64,000 nt of DNA from Opisthorchis felineus (GCA_004794785.1 SJOL01003793.1:44865-108864), one strand, 5' to 3'; positions 1-11,341 are shown, counted from the stretch's first letter. Notes: a model not told the origin generated them from the sequence alone. A program made the numbers and translations.

Positions 1-142
1 TGGAAGAGAGCGAGGGGGCAGTCAGTTCGATCACAGTACTTGCGTCCTGCATACAACATACATCGATGCAGAGGGAATCCAGCGTACGAGCAAGAGCCAC
101 CTGTTGACCTACTTGCTTCAGTGTGCGAACATTTACAAAGAC
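1..142 (-). mobile_element. RTE-type non-LTR retrotransposon, 5' endonuclease domain fragment
   Basis: Read on the minus strand, this stretch encodes FVNVRTLKQVGQQ followed by VALARTLDSLCIDVC and, after a short internal loss, QDASTVIELTAPSLSS. This resembles the start of the APE-type endonuclease domain in the endonuclease/reverse-transcriptase proteins that are abundant in fluke genomes. The NVRT motif holds the conserved Asn of the APE fold. The remainder would lie left of position 1 and cannot be seen. The upstream side is fused directly to a Penelope-like element, so no RTE 5' UTR is present. It is a dead fragment. Family assignment is by recognition of the motif, not by search. Confidence 0.75.
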
Positions 143-149
143 AAACGAA

Positions 150-1763
150 CTTGTATCCATTGATTCTGGTTGATAGCCTCCTCCCTGCTTATCCTGCGTA
201 GTGTTTGTCACAATTCTTGCACTGAATTTAGCAAATAATATTAGCCTTCCCCGGTGTACCGGGTTTTCCATTTGGTTTCGGTAGGGCTATTCGCAGCTTA
301 TTTATTGTAGGACTGTAGGTAACCCTTATATCGTGATATCGTAGTACCCTTGCAGTTATATCAGAAGTGTCCTTGATGTCTCGTTGCCTTTTCTCTGGGC
401 TGTTGAGTTGATTGAGCTTCACATTCTCAAAGATCTCCAAGTGACGTTCTTCGGGTAACCGCTTCCTTAGAAAACTTTGTATCAGCGTATCCCTTCTTTT
501 GCCGTGAATTCTATTGTGCTGCAGTGTTTCATTTCACTTGAACAGTGTTTAAATGCAGCCCTGTTTGTGACGGTTTTGGGGATTCCTGTGATGGTTCAGA
601 ATTTGAACTGTGTGCGACATTGCTGTAAACCTCGGTTTGCATTTGCTCATCTAGTAACTTAGTGGCCACACACCTAAAATGTTAGTTTGCTGTTGTTTCC
701 TTCTTCTATCGGGAAATCGATGTCATGGAAAGCGCTCCTCATTTATTGACTTTTTCGATGCAGCTCACTCTTTTTGGTGATGACGAAAGCACTGTCTCAT
801 AATTTGGGTTTGCTATCTGATAGCACAGTTCTTTCTAGTTTGTGCATTTTAATCTCGGCGATAAACCATGAAATTGGGATCCGCTTGCACTCCTCTCAAC
901 TGTTACCGGTATTCGCCTTTAAATTCATTATATGTGGTCATGCAAAGATTGAGCGGCTCGGGGTTTTCTTCTTTTCCACAGAATCCTTTGATAAGTCCAC
1001 GACTATCCGATAGTTCGGAGACTGCTGTGTTGACGCAATGGAGTTTCACAGATGTGTACAGTGGGCTCACATTAGGTGAGACCGCTATTTCGTCCGGTTC
1101 TCCTGTCACGTCTTTCAGTTTATCCGATAATTGTTGCGGGTCTCTGATTGAGTGCTACGATCCACTGATGAGATACCAGATCTTTCTTTCCAGCTCATTT
1201 GACAGGTTGTAGGTTGGGATCCCTAGAGGTGATACGATTGGCCATAGTAGCCTTGTTTCCTCGTGTACCTTCGGAAGTCCTTGGCAGCGTGGAATATTCT
1301 CCAGTATTCCTCGGTTGTGACCTATTGGAAGTCTTTTGGTCGCTTCAGATCATTGATTTTGTGTACAAGTTTCTTGGTTTGCTCATTTTCTGGACGATGA
1401 TGCGTGGTAATTTCGTTGAGTAGAGCCTTTTGGTTTGTTTGTATAGTCCGACTTGTTGATGATGACGGTCGGGCTTCCTTCACCAACCGATAGAATGACG
1501 AAGGGTTTATCTTTCTCCAAATTCCTCAGTGCTTCCATTTCCTTGTTTGAGAGAAGGTTTAAAGTCCCGTTGTTCGTGATTGCTGGTAGAACACTTTTGC
1601 GAAATTGGTGGTACGCATTCTCATCTAGTTCGTTGGATTCCTTTGCTGCCTCCAGATAGGCCAAGAACTCCGTATTTGTGGCGTCTGTGAGATTAAAGTT
1701 TATTTCTTTGGTAAGAACATACTATTCTTCCTTTGCCTGTTGTTTACTAGGGAGATTCTAGAC
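150..1763 (-). mobile_element. Penelope-like element remnant (reverse transcriptase plus GIY-YIG endonuclease)
   Basis: On the minus strand, 1763 to 1383 reads as the N-terminal part of a PLE protein. It starts near INFNLTDATNTEFLAYLEAA and continues through a region ending EALRNLEKDKPFVILS and PTVIINKSDY, which matches the PLE pattern of a Lys-Asp pair, a VIL strand and a conserved Asp-Tyr. Around 1109-903 the fragments PNVSPLYTSVKL and LCMTTYNEFKGEYR fit the RT region around the first catalytic strand and the following Tyr-Phe-Gly motif. From 440 to 150 the linker VLRYHDIRVTYSP and then IQCKNCDKHYAG and LSTRI match the Cys-x2-Cys and YxG parts of the PLE GIY-YIG endonuclease. Stops and frameshifts interrupt every segment, and the catalytic YADD-type part is not readable, so the element is inactive. 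Confidence 0.8.
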
Positions 1764-4700
1764 CCATGTCTCGTTGTTTTTCTCCCCATTCATGTTGTTT
1801 TTGGCCAGTCTTGAAATTGTTTTCCAGATTATTTTCGTCTTTTCAACCGCGGATGTTACCTTCTTTCGATAGGTGCACTGATCTTTTGCAGGTGGTCCGG
1901 TCCTATCGTTCTCAGACCGATTCCCCTTTCTTCAGTGGCGATCCTGCGGTTGCCATTTCCGGTTTGACAGCAGTATGAGCAAGGGTGATAATGTGCATGA
2001 ATGTGCAGATATTTTCCTCCGACCTGTGCTGTAGCTTAGATGGTACGGGTGCCTCTTCACATATTTACTATTTCTGTCCAACGCATGGGTCTCCCGTCTG
2101 CTATTCCCATACACACAATGCGGTTCGTAAGTCTATGAAATCTACTGTTACACTGTTGGAGAAGTTCGAGATTTTATCAGCCTGACAGTTGGTCTTTGTT
2201 CAGAGCTTGTGCATTCAGGGTCGGCGTATGACAAATGAGTTAAATAATTTTGTGTGCAGTGAGTTTCCTGAGTACTTATTTGCCGATAACTTTTAGAGGC
2301 TGATATGTGAATTTCCGTTCTGCAGGGACGTCTCAGAATTCAGATTGTGTTCCGGCCTGTCTGCTCAGAGTTGGCGCTTTGCTTGTTACTTTAATGACAA
2401 GCCTAACCATTATACTTCTGTCAGTTGACTTTAGGAAAGGTACCCTAATTTCCTTGATTCTTTTTCCGTCGAAGACCACTCTCTACTGTTTTTGTGTTTT
2501 GCTGAACACTTCACATCTATTCGGCAAGGCTGTATTTCACATTCACACTCGAAAAGCAACCCTGGATTATCCACTGGACAAGTATCTGGCTGTCAATCAC
2601 CCTTGTTTCATTCAGCGACGTAGCACGTGACGTACACACGTTTGTTTTTTGTTTTGTTGTTCCATTTCTGCACAATGACGCTACTGAAAATCTCTCAGTA
2701 GGCTATATTTACATCGATGCATATGTTGCTGATGGTGGAGTGTTCTTGAGTTTTTCGTTCGGATCTGATCGGTACGCGCCAGGTTACGTTTGTGTATATG
2801 GTGATAAACAAAATGGATTTTAAGCTAATAGACGGGGTAAATTTATTCAACACTATATGTCTGACCTGCAAGTTTTCCAGGGTGAGTTTACATTTTGGTG
2901 GGTGGATTTTTGAGGTTAAAACTTCCGCTTTCATGTTTACCCAGAGGCAACAAGTAGCCTCACGTTCTGCAGCTCACAGTGAAAACATAGTCGAAAAGCC
3001 ATCTTTCACGCTGATCAATTGTCGATCGTTGTGTTTTGGTCCATTAAGTTACCTAGATATGGAATTTGGTAAATGATCATGGTCGCTTTGTCGCGTGATT
3101 GATCGCTATCAGCTAGCCTGATTGGGACAACGGGCCCCACCAGGAACCACGGAGTTTCAATTTAGAACGGGAATTACAGGCGGTCATGCCGTGAGATCCG
3201 CCCCATGTTATTTCACGTGCCAACACATTGAACGATTGTCAGTTTCTGCCTAATTCATTCCGGAACCTTTGACGCACTCCAAATGTTTCATTCTTGTATT
3301 TGTGGGGGACGTGTGTATAGGCGACTCAGGCGCTGTGCCTACTGTACGGTTAGACTCAAATCTTTGAAAAACGAAACTGCATTCCTTCAAGTTTGGCAGC
3401 GCAACAGCCCAGCGTTTATCTCGCTTCTGTCAAACCGATAATTGCTTTCGGGTTCTCCGGCGATATGGTAACGGCAATCCTGCTCTTAAATGTGACTGGT
3501 CAACAATACTTGATTGGTGGCCGAAATTTGGACGACCGACTAACCCGCTCGGTGGACTTGTGTTTGGTTTCTACAGCCCAGCATGCTGTCCTTGACATTC
3601 ATGATGTCAAGGACATTGAAAAGAATGCTCAAACTCAGCAGCACTCCTGAAATACACGAGCCGCACTTGTTCGACACCAGGCTCCCCTTTGTTCGTCTGA
3701 CTGCATCCAGCCTCGTTTGAACTTTTGACTAGCCACCGTAACGATGTGTTCTGAGCGCATCCGCATCCTTATCTGGATTCACTGTAATGTTTACTGAACG
3801 CTCCGTAGGCATCATATTTGCAAATCCAAACATAACTTCATTCATTGTTTCGACCGCCTCAACCCGTAGCGCTCTTCGAAACTCGCCGTTATCGAGGTCG
3901 TTTGTACTTTTAATCTACGACACCGTGGACACAATCCTCGGATTGAACAGGATAACTTCAGGTTAACTTCACTTATGACCTGTAACTTCGATAACCATCC
4001 AAGATTACACAACGGTTGTTCACGCCTCTCGTCTGTCACTAGCACGACTTTAATCCGTGTTAGACTTGGACCCGCTGTTTCCTCCGTTGCATTGCATTCC
4101 AGTAAAAGTCCTACTATTCGGTGAATAATGAAAGTTTACTATTATCACGGCACATAAGTTTGTTTAGGGAGCCAATTCGAATTGGGGATAGTAATTGTTT
4201 GATGCTGGTTATCAAGCCGACCGAAGCAGGATATGTGCATGCTTTTGGTGGTGATGGTTTCCCTGCTGTTTGTTCTTACACGTTTGCTGCCTTCATCTCA
4301 TAACCTAAATGGAGTAACATACGAATCCCCATTCATCCATTCTTCCCCTTCAACTGAAGTGCAGATAAACTTCTGGCTGAAAAACAGCTCATTGTCACTT
4401 CTTCGTGGGTTAATTGAGGCTTGTCCTGAGGCGTATCATCGCGCACCGGTTGGCGAGGTGTCTGCGATCTAGGCTTCACGACTATGACGTAGCATCAATT
4501 CAATACTGTACTAACTAACAGACTGCACAGACCGTCACCTTCTATGCACTGTTGCGCATTAGTTTGTGCTATGTACGAGTATCTCTTCTCAGAGTGTTTT
4601 CCGACAGCCTATTGCTACTGGCAGCCTGTTGTCAACCCTCAGACTACAGAGTATTGAAACTCACAGTTAAATTCATTGAAGATCGCTCAATTAGGATGTG

Positions 4701-4895
4701 GCTAATGTGCCTGCAATTTTTCCACTCTACTCCGCTGTCGTGCAGACCCTCAGCGCGATGATCTTTTATACGTCTGCATTTTAGATAAAAACTATGTACA
4801 TTACTTGGGTACCTTGATGTTCCGTTCTGACCTAGTTTCACACTGGACAGTTTTCCGATCGTTTGGGGTTTTGTTTTCTTTTGTCTTGTTTTCAG
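1764..4895. other. Non-coding stretch upstream of the first visible mitofusin exon
   Basis: No exon, RNA gene or recognisable repeat could be supported here. It should be intron sequence if the upstream mitofusin exons lie left of the window. An open frame of 86 codons at 3393-3650 (plus) has no recognised family and no convincing splice sites. It contains an 11-bp inverted repeat at 3588-3614, described separately. Confidence 0.5.
3588..3614. repeat. Perfect 11-bp inverted repeat with 5-base loop
   Basis: The arms are GTCCTTGACAT and ATGTCAAGGAC, separated by TCATG, so either strand could form a perfect 11-bp hairpin. It lies in non-coding DNA about 1.3 kb upstream of the first visible mitofusin exon. 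No function is assigned. Confidence 0.7.
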
Positions 4896-5152
4896 ACCAT
4901 ATCACTATATCATATCAACCATGGCTCCCTTTTCCTCATATCTTTCCAGCCAAGCTTGCTTCTATTGTCAGCGATGAGGCACAGAAAAATCGCATTCTTC
5001 AGCTAGTTGATCCAACGGCTTTTCAGCCAGAATTTCACGTCGATTGTCGAAATCTATGCGCAGATTTTCGTGAGGATATTCAGTTCCGTTTCAGTTTAGG
5101 ACTTGGCACTTTGTTTCAACGCCTTACTGCTCCCCGTCGTGGTACGAGTCAC
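4896..5152 (+). CDS. Mitofusin exon: end of the helical region before the membrane anchor (partial gene)
   Basis: This exon encodes 85 full codons of a mitofusin (Fzo/Marf family), the dynamin-related GTPase that tethers and fuses mitochondrial outer membranes. The key match is RNLCADFREDIQFRFSLG, which aligns with the strongly conserved motif just before the transmembrane hairpin of animal mitofusins. The leading part, from DHITISYQPWLPF to SIVSDEAQKNRIL, fits the variable helix upstream. The acceptor is the TTTTCAG ending at 4895 and the donor is GTAAGT at 5153. The exon begins with two bases of a split codon and ends on a codon boundary. The N-terminal GTPase domain and HR1 exons were not found in the window and are presumably upstream of position 1 or in unrecognised sequence. 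Confidence 0.93.
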
Positions 5153-5948
5153 GTAAGTTGCTTTGTCGCTGTCAATGTTGCGTGTCACAATAGTCAACAA
5201 TGTTTTCTTCGGAAGATGAACTGTGTACGGTGGTAACAAGGGGCTAATGACAATTCGTCATTACCCTGCTGTCATGTATTGCAATTACCTAGCCGCTCAG
5301 TTCAGGAAGCGGCTTGTCATTTTTCACAATGTGGTAAATTAATTCTTTTTGTTAGTTCCATGACATGTTTGTTTGCTTGCTGCAGATCTGGCCGTCCGGG
5401 TGCAATTTTTCTGTTCATTTCTTCCGTGCTGCTAGTTCGTAATAATTGGTAGGTCAGCTTAGATCGCTTGGTTGGTGAACACGAACTTTCGGCACTCTCG
5501 TGACGCCAAATCTAGCCTAATCGCTTCGCACTGTTGTGTTCTGCTCGACCTCTCCAGTTTACGTGTTGTTTGGTAGTGTTGCCAGTCATTTTCGTTCTTG
5601 TTCCGGCTACATTTCTTTGTTTTTTACACTTTGTCACTGGTTTATGCGTCTTGGACATGGCAACTGTGGATTAGGGGTACATAAACATTAAAGGCACGGG
5701 CGTGTAGGGTTGTTTCCTTTTCCCCTATCAAACGAGTGCATATCGGTGTCTGTGGGGAACTGCCTGGAGAAAAACAGCTTATTGGTCGCTGTCCTCACAC
5801 CGCAAAGAATATCTTCGAAACTGACTGGGTAAATTGCAAAACCCAACTTTTGTGAAGAAATACGTATTAATACGTGGAAAAACATCAGCATGAAAAGTGT
5901 CGTATGAGTATCTGGTTTTGCGGTGTGCTGAACGATGAAAAACGCTTT

Positions 5949-6122
5949 CAGCTGTAGCACCCCTTCGGTGCTTAACTGCCATGCCACCCGAAGTAAGCAC
6001 GAGGGCTGGGATACTGCCAGGTTGTCCAAACCTAGACAGGGGAATTCGAGATGCAGCGGTCGGATTCGAACCACGTACCCTCCGGTCAGTAAAGTTGCGC
6101 TGTTACCACTGAGCCATCTCAC
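5949..6122 (-). repeat. tRNA-derived SINE, best-preserved copy
   Basis: On the minus strand the sequence begins with GATGGCTCAGTGG, a good RNA polymerase III A box, and continues about 45 bases later with GTGGTTCGAATCC, an exact B box. About 100 bases of non-tRNA body follow, including GGTTTGGACAACCTGGCAGT and a short hairpin with the arms AGCACC and GGTGCT. The same body with the same head occurs at 17631-17800. It lies in a mitofusin intron, antisense to the gene. It is a tRNA-derived repeat rather than a functional tRNA: the acceptor stem does not close properly. Confidence 0.88.
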
Positions 6123-6271
6123 CCGCTGAATGATGAAAGATGGGCTGAACGTAAGGTGACTCACTATGAACACAAAGAAGTTGCGTGCCTCTAGTCGTTC
6201 ACCTTTCGGTAAGTGTTGACCTATTGGTGATGGTACGATTACTCGGATTGTAAGTAACGTGAGACATCGTC

Positions 6272-6541
6272 GNTGTGATATCGTGTAATATCGTATTGTA
6301 TACTATAGTGTAGCACAGTACATCACAGCATAGTACAATATAGTATAGCACAGCAGCGTGATATGGCGTGGTGCATCATGTTATATTATAGTGTAGTGTT
6401 ATGGTATATATATTATAGTATAGTATAGTATAGTACAGTATAGTATAGTATAGTATAGTATAATATAGTGTATTATAGTATAGTATAGTATAGTATAGGA
6501 TAGGATAGGATAGTATAGTAGTATAGTAGTAGTATAGTAGC
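6272..6541. repeat. TAGTA-type simple satellite (about 270 bp), intronic
   Basis: Imperfect array of TAGTA/TATAG pentamers, purest from 6415 to 6510, with decayed units (TAGCACAG and similar) at its left edge. The single ambiguous base of the window is at 6273, at the array edge, which suggests an assembly or read problem there. The complementary TACTA array lies at 33084-33285. Confidence 0.95.
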
Positions 6542-8149
6542 CATCTGGTTTTGGTTATCTGTTCTTTAGGGCTCTTATCTGCTGCGTGCGTAAACTGTGC
6601 TCATTTACGACGATGTCATGGAAACTCCATTTCCTCTCTCCTCATTTGGTGTTGACGGTTTCTCTTCTACCCCCCTGAGAGCTGCGGCTATAAACAATCA
6701 TTTTGTGTCACTTACAATGAGAGTTCATCCCGCCCCCCCAACTGTATCAGAAGAACTGGCAGTTACTCGTTGAAAGACCTAGTTCAAAGAGGATCGTCAC
6801 CGTCCGCAGCACGACTTACTTCTCCGCGTGGTAGAATTAAAGAAAAAACGATAATTCTTCTCACAATACTTTCTCTGGCCCGCTGTAACCATCTGTCCTA
6901 GTTTAGTTACTAACGTGCACATCCAACAACGGTTTTCCGTTACGTCCCACTTTCAGCCACTGATATTCTCAGGAATTCAAAATTTTTTCGACTTTCGATG
7001 GTTTGCAAGATTGGACCAGTTTACTCAACCGCCCAGTTTAGCCGATTCACAGGAAGCAAATATATGTACGCATGGGTGTTTGTTCCTCCCCAAGAATTAT
7101 GGCCAGCTTCCGACCGAAAGCTCATCGTTTGACGCCACAAAAAAATTCAACGTGAGACACCGAATTCCGGTTCTTTTATTCACTTTCGAACAATCAGTAA
7201 ACAGTTGACACGTTAGTTACACGAGGAGTTTTCAGCTCCAAACCATATAACTCGTGGTGTGAAAATGTATAGGAAAACATTTTTCCAACGGGGGTTGGTT
7301 GAAAGTGGTCGCATCGGATGACTGAGTGCCGCAGAACACGTCTTAACCAGGTGCTTGTCTGCGAATAGAAGGATATCCTAATAAAACTTGTGTTTGTTCA
7401 TTGACTTTAAACCAGGAACAGCAAAGCTAGTGTTAGTTGAGAATAGTTATTTACTAGCAGTTTCTATGCCGAAGATGATGAAGACATATATGACAGGAAT
7501 TTGGTGGAACCATCCAAAAGCAATCACTGTGAAGGGTTTCTATGGCGAAGTCATGATTGCTTAAACAAGCCTGCTGTTTGATGAGATGGTGTTCGGTCGG
7601 ATGGTTTTTATGTTGTGTATTGGTGGAACACACCTCTTTCGACATCTCAATCTCAAAACAGTCGGCATCATTAACAGGTTAAGTGAGAATGAGATGTTTG
7701 ATATTTCTGCCTCTACTAAACTGTCAGGGAATGAAAAAAACGACGCATAGCATGAGGTGCACCATACTTCGATACAACGCCTTAACTGAAGTCACCGGAC
7801 ACAGAAATATGGCTGATTCGCTCCTATACGACTTGGAAAATCGAATATTTATGCCCGAGGTGTCAAAACCCTTCTTGTTGAATATCTGCGCGTCACATAG
7901 GTACCTATTCAAATCAAATTTGTTACCACGTTGTATGCTACCTCTGTTAATATCTCTAAATGCGTGGAATGAGCGAAAACTAGCGGTCCAGACGCTTGTG
8001 TAGATTACAGTTTGCCTGCTTCGATAAATTACGTCTGGTATTTTAAACTATCTCAGAACTTCAAATCTGATTTGGATTTGAAAGGAGAGGGCAACATGTG
8101 TTGAAAAGCCGGGGGAAATTTCGTGACTGTTTCATTTTTCTCGGTGATC

Positions 8150-8225
8150 ATCAACAGTGCGTGTCCCACGTCCAGCGAAATTCGAGCTCGCTACCTCCAG
8201 AAACCACACCATTCGGCGACTGTTA
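8150..8225 (-). repeat. SINE fragment (tRNA-related), intronic
   Basis: On the minus strand this contains a weakened B box (GAGCTCGAATTTC) followed by a tail reading GTGGGACACGCACTGTTGATG. The repeat at 12240-12335 has the same tail, so the two are probably copies of one family. It is heavily diverged and has no usable A box. Confidence 0.5.
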
Positions 8226-8398
8226 GTCAGCAGGATGATTTACTTTTAGTTACACAGGATATACCATGACTCATCATTCAACCTCACTGTTTACTTCGCA
8301 CGGCCCGGTATAGCTTGATCGTTTTCATGTTTAGGACGATATTCCATAATGTATTCCACGCATTATTTATAGTTGAATGTTTTTCGCTGATTCTTCAG

Positions 8399-8527
8399 CA
8401 TACTTGGTCCTCATCAATCGACCAGAGTGGCGTCATTCTACAATCTGTGGTTTCATCTTGGCCTCTGGAACTGTTCCCTTCTCTTTTGAGTCGTAGCTCG
8501 GTTGGAGCTGTGATCGTATTCGGTCTG
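8399..8527 (+). CDS. Mitofusin exon: first transmembrane helix
   Basis: Forty-three codons, in phase with the exon before and the exon after, ending SRSSVGAVIVFGL. This is the approach to, and the start of, the mitofusin membrane hairpin; the corresponding human segment has a Ser-Arg-x-Ser motif followed by a Gly/Val-rich helix. The acceptor is TTCTTCAG ending at 8398 and the donor is GTGAGT at 8528. The upstream portion (HTWSSSIDQSGVILQS) is the poorly conserved loop that varies between animals. The hairpin anchors the protein in the outer mitochondrial membrane. Confidence 0.93.
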
Positions 8528-8618
8528 GTGAGTTGTCTTCCCATTTATTGCGTACATTATCGCTCTCTTTCTTTAGTTTATCACTTGTGACTTGATTTCT
8601 CCTGTCTCTCTGTTCCAG

Positions 8619-8807
8619 GTGTCCAAGGCAGTCGGTTGGCGTGTCATTGGCCTTGTTGCTGGACTTTACGGCGGTCTGTATTTATACGAACGCTTAGCGT
8701 GGACCAACAAAGCGAAAGAAGCAGCGTTCAAGCGTCAATATGTGGATTTCGCGTCACACAAACTTCGTCTTATTGTCGACTTGACCAGCACAAATGCCAG
8801 ATACCAG
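8619..8807 (+). CDS. Mitofusin exon: second transmembrane helix and start of HR2
   Basis: Sixty-three codons encoding [20 protein letters not shown], then [20 protein letters not shown] and [20 protein letters not shown]. This is the most conserved part of the C-terminal half of mitofusins: the second helix of the membrane hairpin, the YERLxWTxKAKExAFKRQ signature and the first turns of the HR2 coiled coil. The exon is separated from the previous one by a short 91-base intron, and both boundaries fall between codons. The donor is GTGAGA at 8808. No stop or frameshift interrupts it, so the gene looks intact here. Confidence 0.98.
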
Positions 8808-9509
8808 GTGAGAGGGCGTTAGTTGGTGTCACAGGACCATTGCCCAGTGTCCACTCGCAGGGAGGGGCTGCAAAATGCTATTGGTATTTTCACTTGAATG
8901 CAGGAATGAATGACGTGCATTCCGTTTTGTCTTCATTCTGTTCATCGTTTTCTGAGAGGGTACCTGTTCATACTTAACTAAGCTGAATTTCTCATAACAA
9001 AATAGCAGTCTCCTCAGTTTATGATGGTCCGCCTAACAGAAGGCTTGCAGTACGAAGAGGCCCTTTTCAAATGGTATTGGATTCCTGTTCATTTTGTCTC
9101 ACAGGACTTACCTTTTTTCACCCAGAAAATGTCTCTATGGGGAACTAAAAATGTCCGGATGCGAAGTTAAAATGTACTCTCAACCTTGGGCGTCACACCC
9201 TGGGAACATCTTAATTTATTTGCAGGTTATCTTCAGATTCCTATCTGTACACTCCAAATATTCATGTGAGAGCCCATTGTTAAGAACTTCGATAAGTCTT
9301 AACAGGTAAACATTATAGTTTTTGGTACCATTGGATGTAGTTTATTAACGTGAGTTGTTTTCCTTTACAAATATTTCACTCCAGCATTCGTCTTTTCGGT
9401 TTGTTATGGAAGCTAGTAGGGAACCAGTTGTTGAACTATTTCGCGCCCAAAAATTTCAAATTCATGCTACAGGGCGTACTGTCTTTGAACATGCATCCGA
9501 GACTTCAAA

Positions 9510-10345
9510 GAGTGGCACTGGAGTTTGTGGAGCAGTATGCGCCCCTTGGAAGTCGCCTTGGCTCTGACGGTAGTGTGACAGACGAAGTGAACGCACGAAT
9601 CTCGAAGACGAGAATTGCGTTTGCCAATTTGTGCCACTTGTGGCGTTAAAAAGGGGTGTCACCGGGTCTCAAAGAACTCGTATATCAGACTACTGTCCGG
9701 GCTGTATTGTTGTTCGGCTGCGAGATTTGCCCATTTCATGCGGATTATATGATACATCTTAAGGTCTTTGACAGCCAAGGATGTGGAGCTGTAACTGAAA
9801 TCGTCTGGAACCAGCGAATTCGCAATGAGGTGATTAGGGGACTGGTTTTTGCTGAATCAGAGGATACTTCGCTCAAAGAATGCATTGGTACTGCAAACTA
9901 AGGTGGCTGGGCCATGTGTTACACATGCTGAGTTACTGCCTGCCGAAACGAGCGCTGTTTTCCATGCGCAATTTGGAGGGGTGGAAACCTAGAAGTGAAC
10001 GTGCCAGATGAGAATAAAGGATGTTACGGAAAGTTTGGGTACCCTTGGTGCTGTTCGCCTTTCAGGATGGCGTCCACGTGACCATCCCTGTGCTTGGCTG
10101 GAGACGCTGAAAGTTGTGGCGGCTAACTGGTGTCAGTGTCGTTCATGCTGACAGTTTCTATCCGGATTGTCTGACTGAGTCTTCGAGGTGTAGGCGCCTC
10201 GGATGTTTGTTATGGGCTAGCCCTAAAACTCTATCTCCGCTCCATTTCTTTCCACTATGAGGCTTTGTTGTAATGGGTTTTCTCGGCAGTGTTCTCATCT
10301 GGTGTTGCTGTTACTGATGACAATGGTAATACTAATAATAAACCA
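9510..10345 (+). mobile_element. RTE-type retrotransposon 3' end, inserted in a mitofusin intron
   Basis: The plus strand reads as the C-terminal part of an RTE reverse transcriptase: FVEQYAPLGSRLGSDGSVTD and EVNARISKTRIAFANL, then after a stop LVYQTTVRAVLLFGCE, FDSQGCGAVTEIVWNQRIRN and TSLKECI. After a frameshift comes GWRPRDHPCAWLETLK. A short 3' UTR follows and the element ends in a degenerate triplet tail (about 10305-10345, GATGACAATGG then TAATACTAATAATAA). Several stops and frameshifts make it inactive. It is 5'-truncated, as is usual for this class. A second copy with the same order of motifs and the same kind of tail is at 21935-22735 on the other strand. Confidence 0.9.
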
Positions 10346-10373
10346 TTTCTGTCTTCTTCTTTGGTTTGTTTAG

Positions 10374-10516
10374 GTCAAGCGAGAACTCCAGGTTTCTCAA
10401 AAGAAGTTGGTTTCTCAAGTCGAACAATTCTCAAACACTTTGGTTGAAGAGGTGAAGCAACTGGATGCTGACATTCAACACCTGGAGACTGTTACTTCCG
10501 AGTCTAAGCGCTTGAA
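10374..10516 (+). CDS. Mitofusin exon: HR2 coiled coil
   Basis: The exon reads VKRELQVSQKKLVSQVEQFS, then NTLVEEVKQLDADIQHLETV and ends TSESKRL plus a split AA codon. It aligns with the HR2 helix that forms the antiparallel tether between mitofusins on opposing mitochondria, starting at the conserved V-x-x-E-L. The acceptor is GTTTGTTTAG ending at 10373 and the donor is GTAAGT at 10517, leaving a two-base split codon. The acceptor lies only about 30 bases downstream of the tail of the intronic RTE insertion. Confidence 0.96.
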
Positions 10517-11073
10517 GTAAGTCACGAGTTGCCCGACTGCTTGTTTTGCCGGAAACTAACGGCAGGTTTCCTTGGTGAACCATTGTTTTTGAGTGGCATG
10601 CTGACAAGTAATTAGTGAAGTCATCGGCTCCCATCTGAAAGTTTCAGTTACTTCTCAGTGGAGGAGGATTAGGGTAAACATGTCTAGGCATGTTTAAACG
10701 GAACTGAAATGTGAAACATCAACGTCGGTTGGATGCCACGTATACGTTTCGTTGGCTTAGAAACTCTTGTGGTGTCATCTGCGCACGTAATCCGTCGTCA
10801 TCCGATGGATTCTTCCTGTTGATATAGCAGTTGCTGATGGGATAGTCTTTTCCCGGCAGTTGTCTTGGGTGCTCGATAAAACTCAACGATTCTGTCCCCA
10901 CTCAACATACTACTTTACCGGTTGCACCGAATATTTTCACCTTGGCCTCAGACTGATTCCAGCAAGGTTAACGATGTTTCCAGGCATATAAGGCACACCT
11001 CTTGAGTGGCCGGCTAATGCAACATATAGATAGCTGTTGGTTTTTGCGTCCCCAGTAAATAAGTGCCATTCAG

Positions 11074-11124
11074 TTTGCAATACGTAAAGGAGCTAGAACG
11101 TCTGCTAACACAAGCAGGAACATC
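11074..11124 (+). CDS. Possible next mitofusin exon (end of HR2); boundaries uncertain
   Basis: From the acceptor CATTCAG ending at 11073, the single base T completes the split codon of the previous exon. The frame then reads LQYVKELERLLTQAGT, which continues the heptad pattern of HR2 where other mitofusins have the last coiled-coil turns. The frame stays open to a stop at 11339-11341, so this could be the last exon. Alternatively a weak donor (GTATGG at 11125) would link it in phase to the exon at 15663. Use of the stronger upstream acceptor at 11055 would instead give a stop after two residues. Transcript data are needed to choose. Confidence 0.5.
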
Positions 11125-11341
11125 GTATGGATATCATAGTAGTACTCAAACCGCGAACTTTGCCTCCATATCATTTCGGAATCCACGTTTGAGCAGCACC
11201 GAACGGAGCCTCATTTCTATCCTTATATTGTGCGATTTACCCACACCTTTTTCATCTACTATGCGAGGCGTCCTCATGTATTTATTGAATACTCCCAGTC
11301 CCTCTTTTCATTTTACAGAAACCGGGCCGGCCACGTGTTGA

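Larger units (their letters stand above)
5153..8398 (+). other. Mitofusin intron (3.2 kb) carrying repeats
   Basis: Intron bounded by a GTAAGT donor and a TTCTTCAG acceptor. It contains two antisense tRNA-derived SINE copies (5949-6122 and about 8150-8225) and a TAGTA-type satellite (6272-6541). The longest open frame in it, a minus-strand run over 5688-6173, is only the SINE read in one frame. Nothing else was recognised. Confidence 0.85.

Noticed and set aside
1164..1195. CTGATGAGATACCAGATC, considered as a hammerhead
   Set aside because: The GAAA after the stem is absent, and the site lies within the PLE coding remnant.
3393..3650. 86-codon plus-strand frame as a missing upstream mitofusin exon
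   Set aside because: Its sequence shows no HR1 or GTPase similarity.
5688..6173. 161-codon minus-strand open frame
   Set aside because: It runs through the tRNA-derived SINE at 5949-6122 and its flanks; the frame is a by-product of the repeat.
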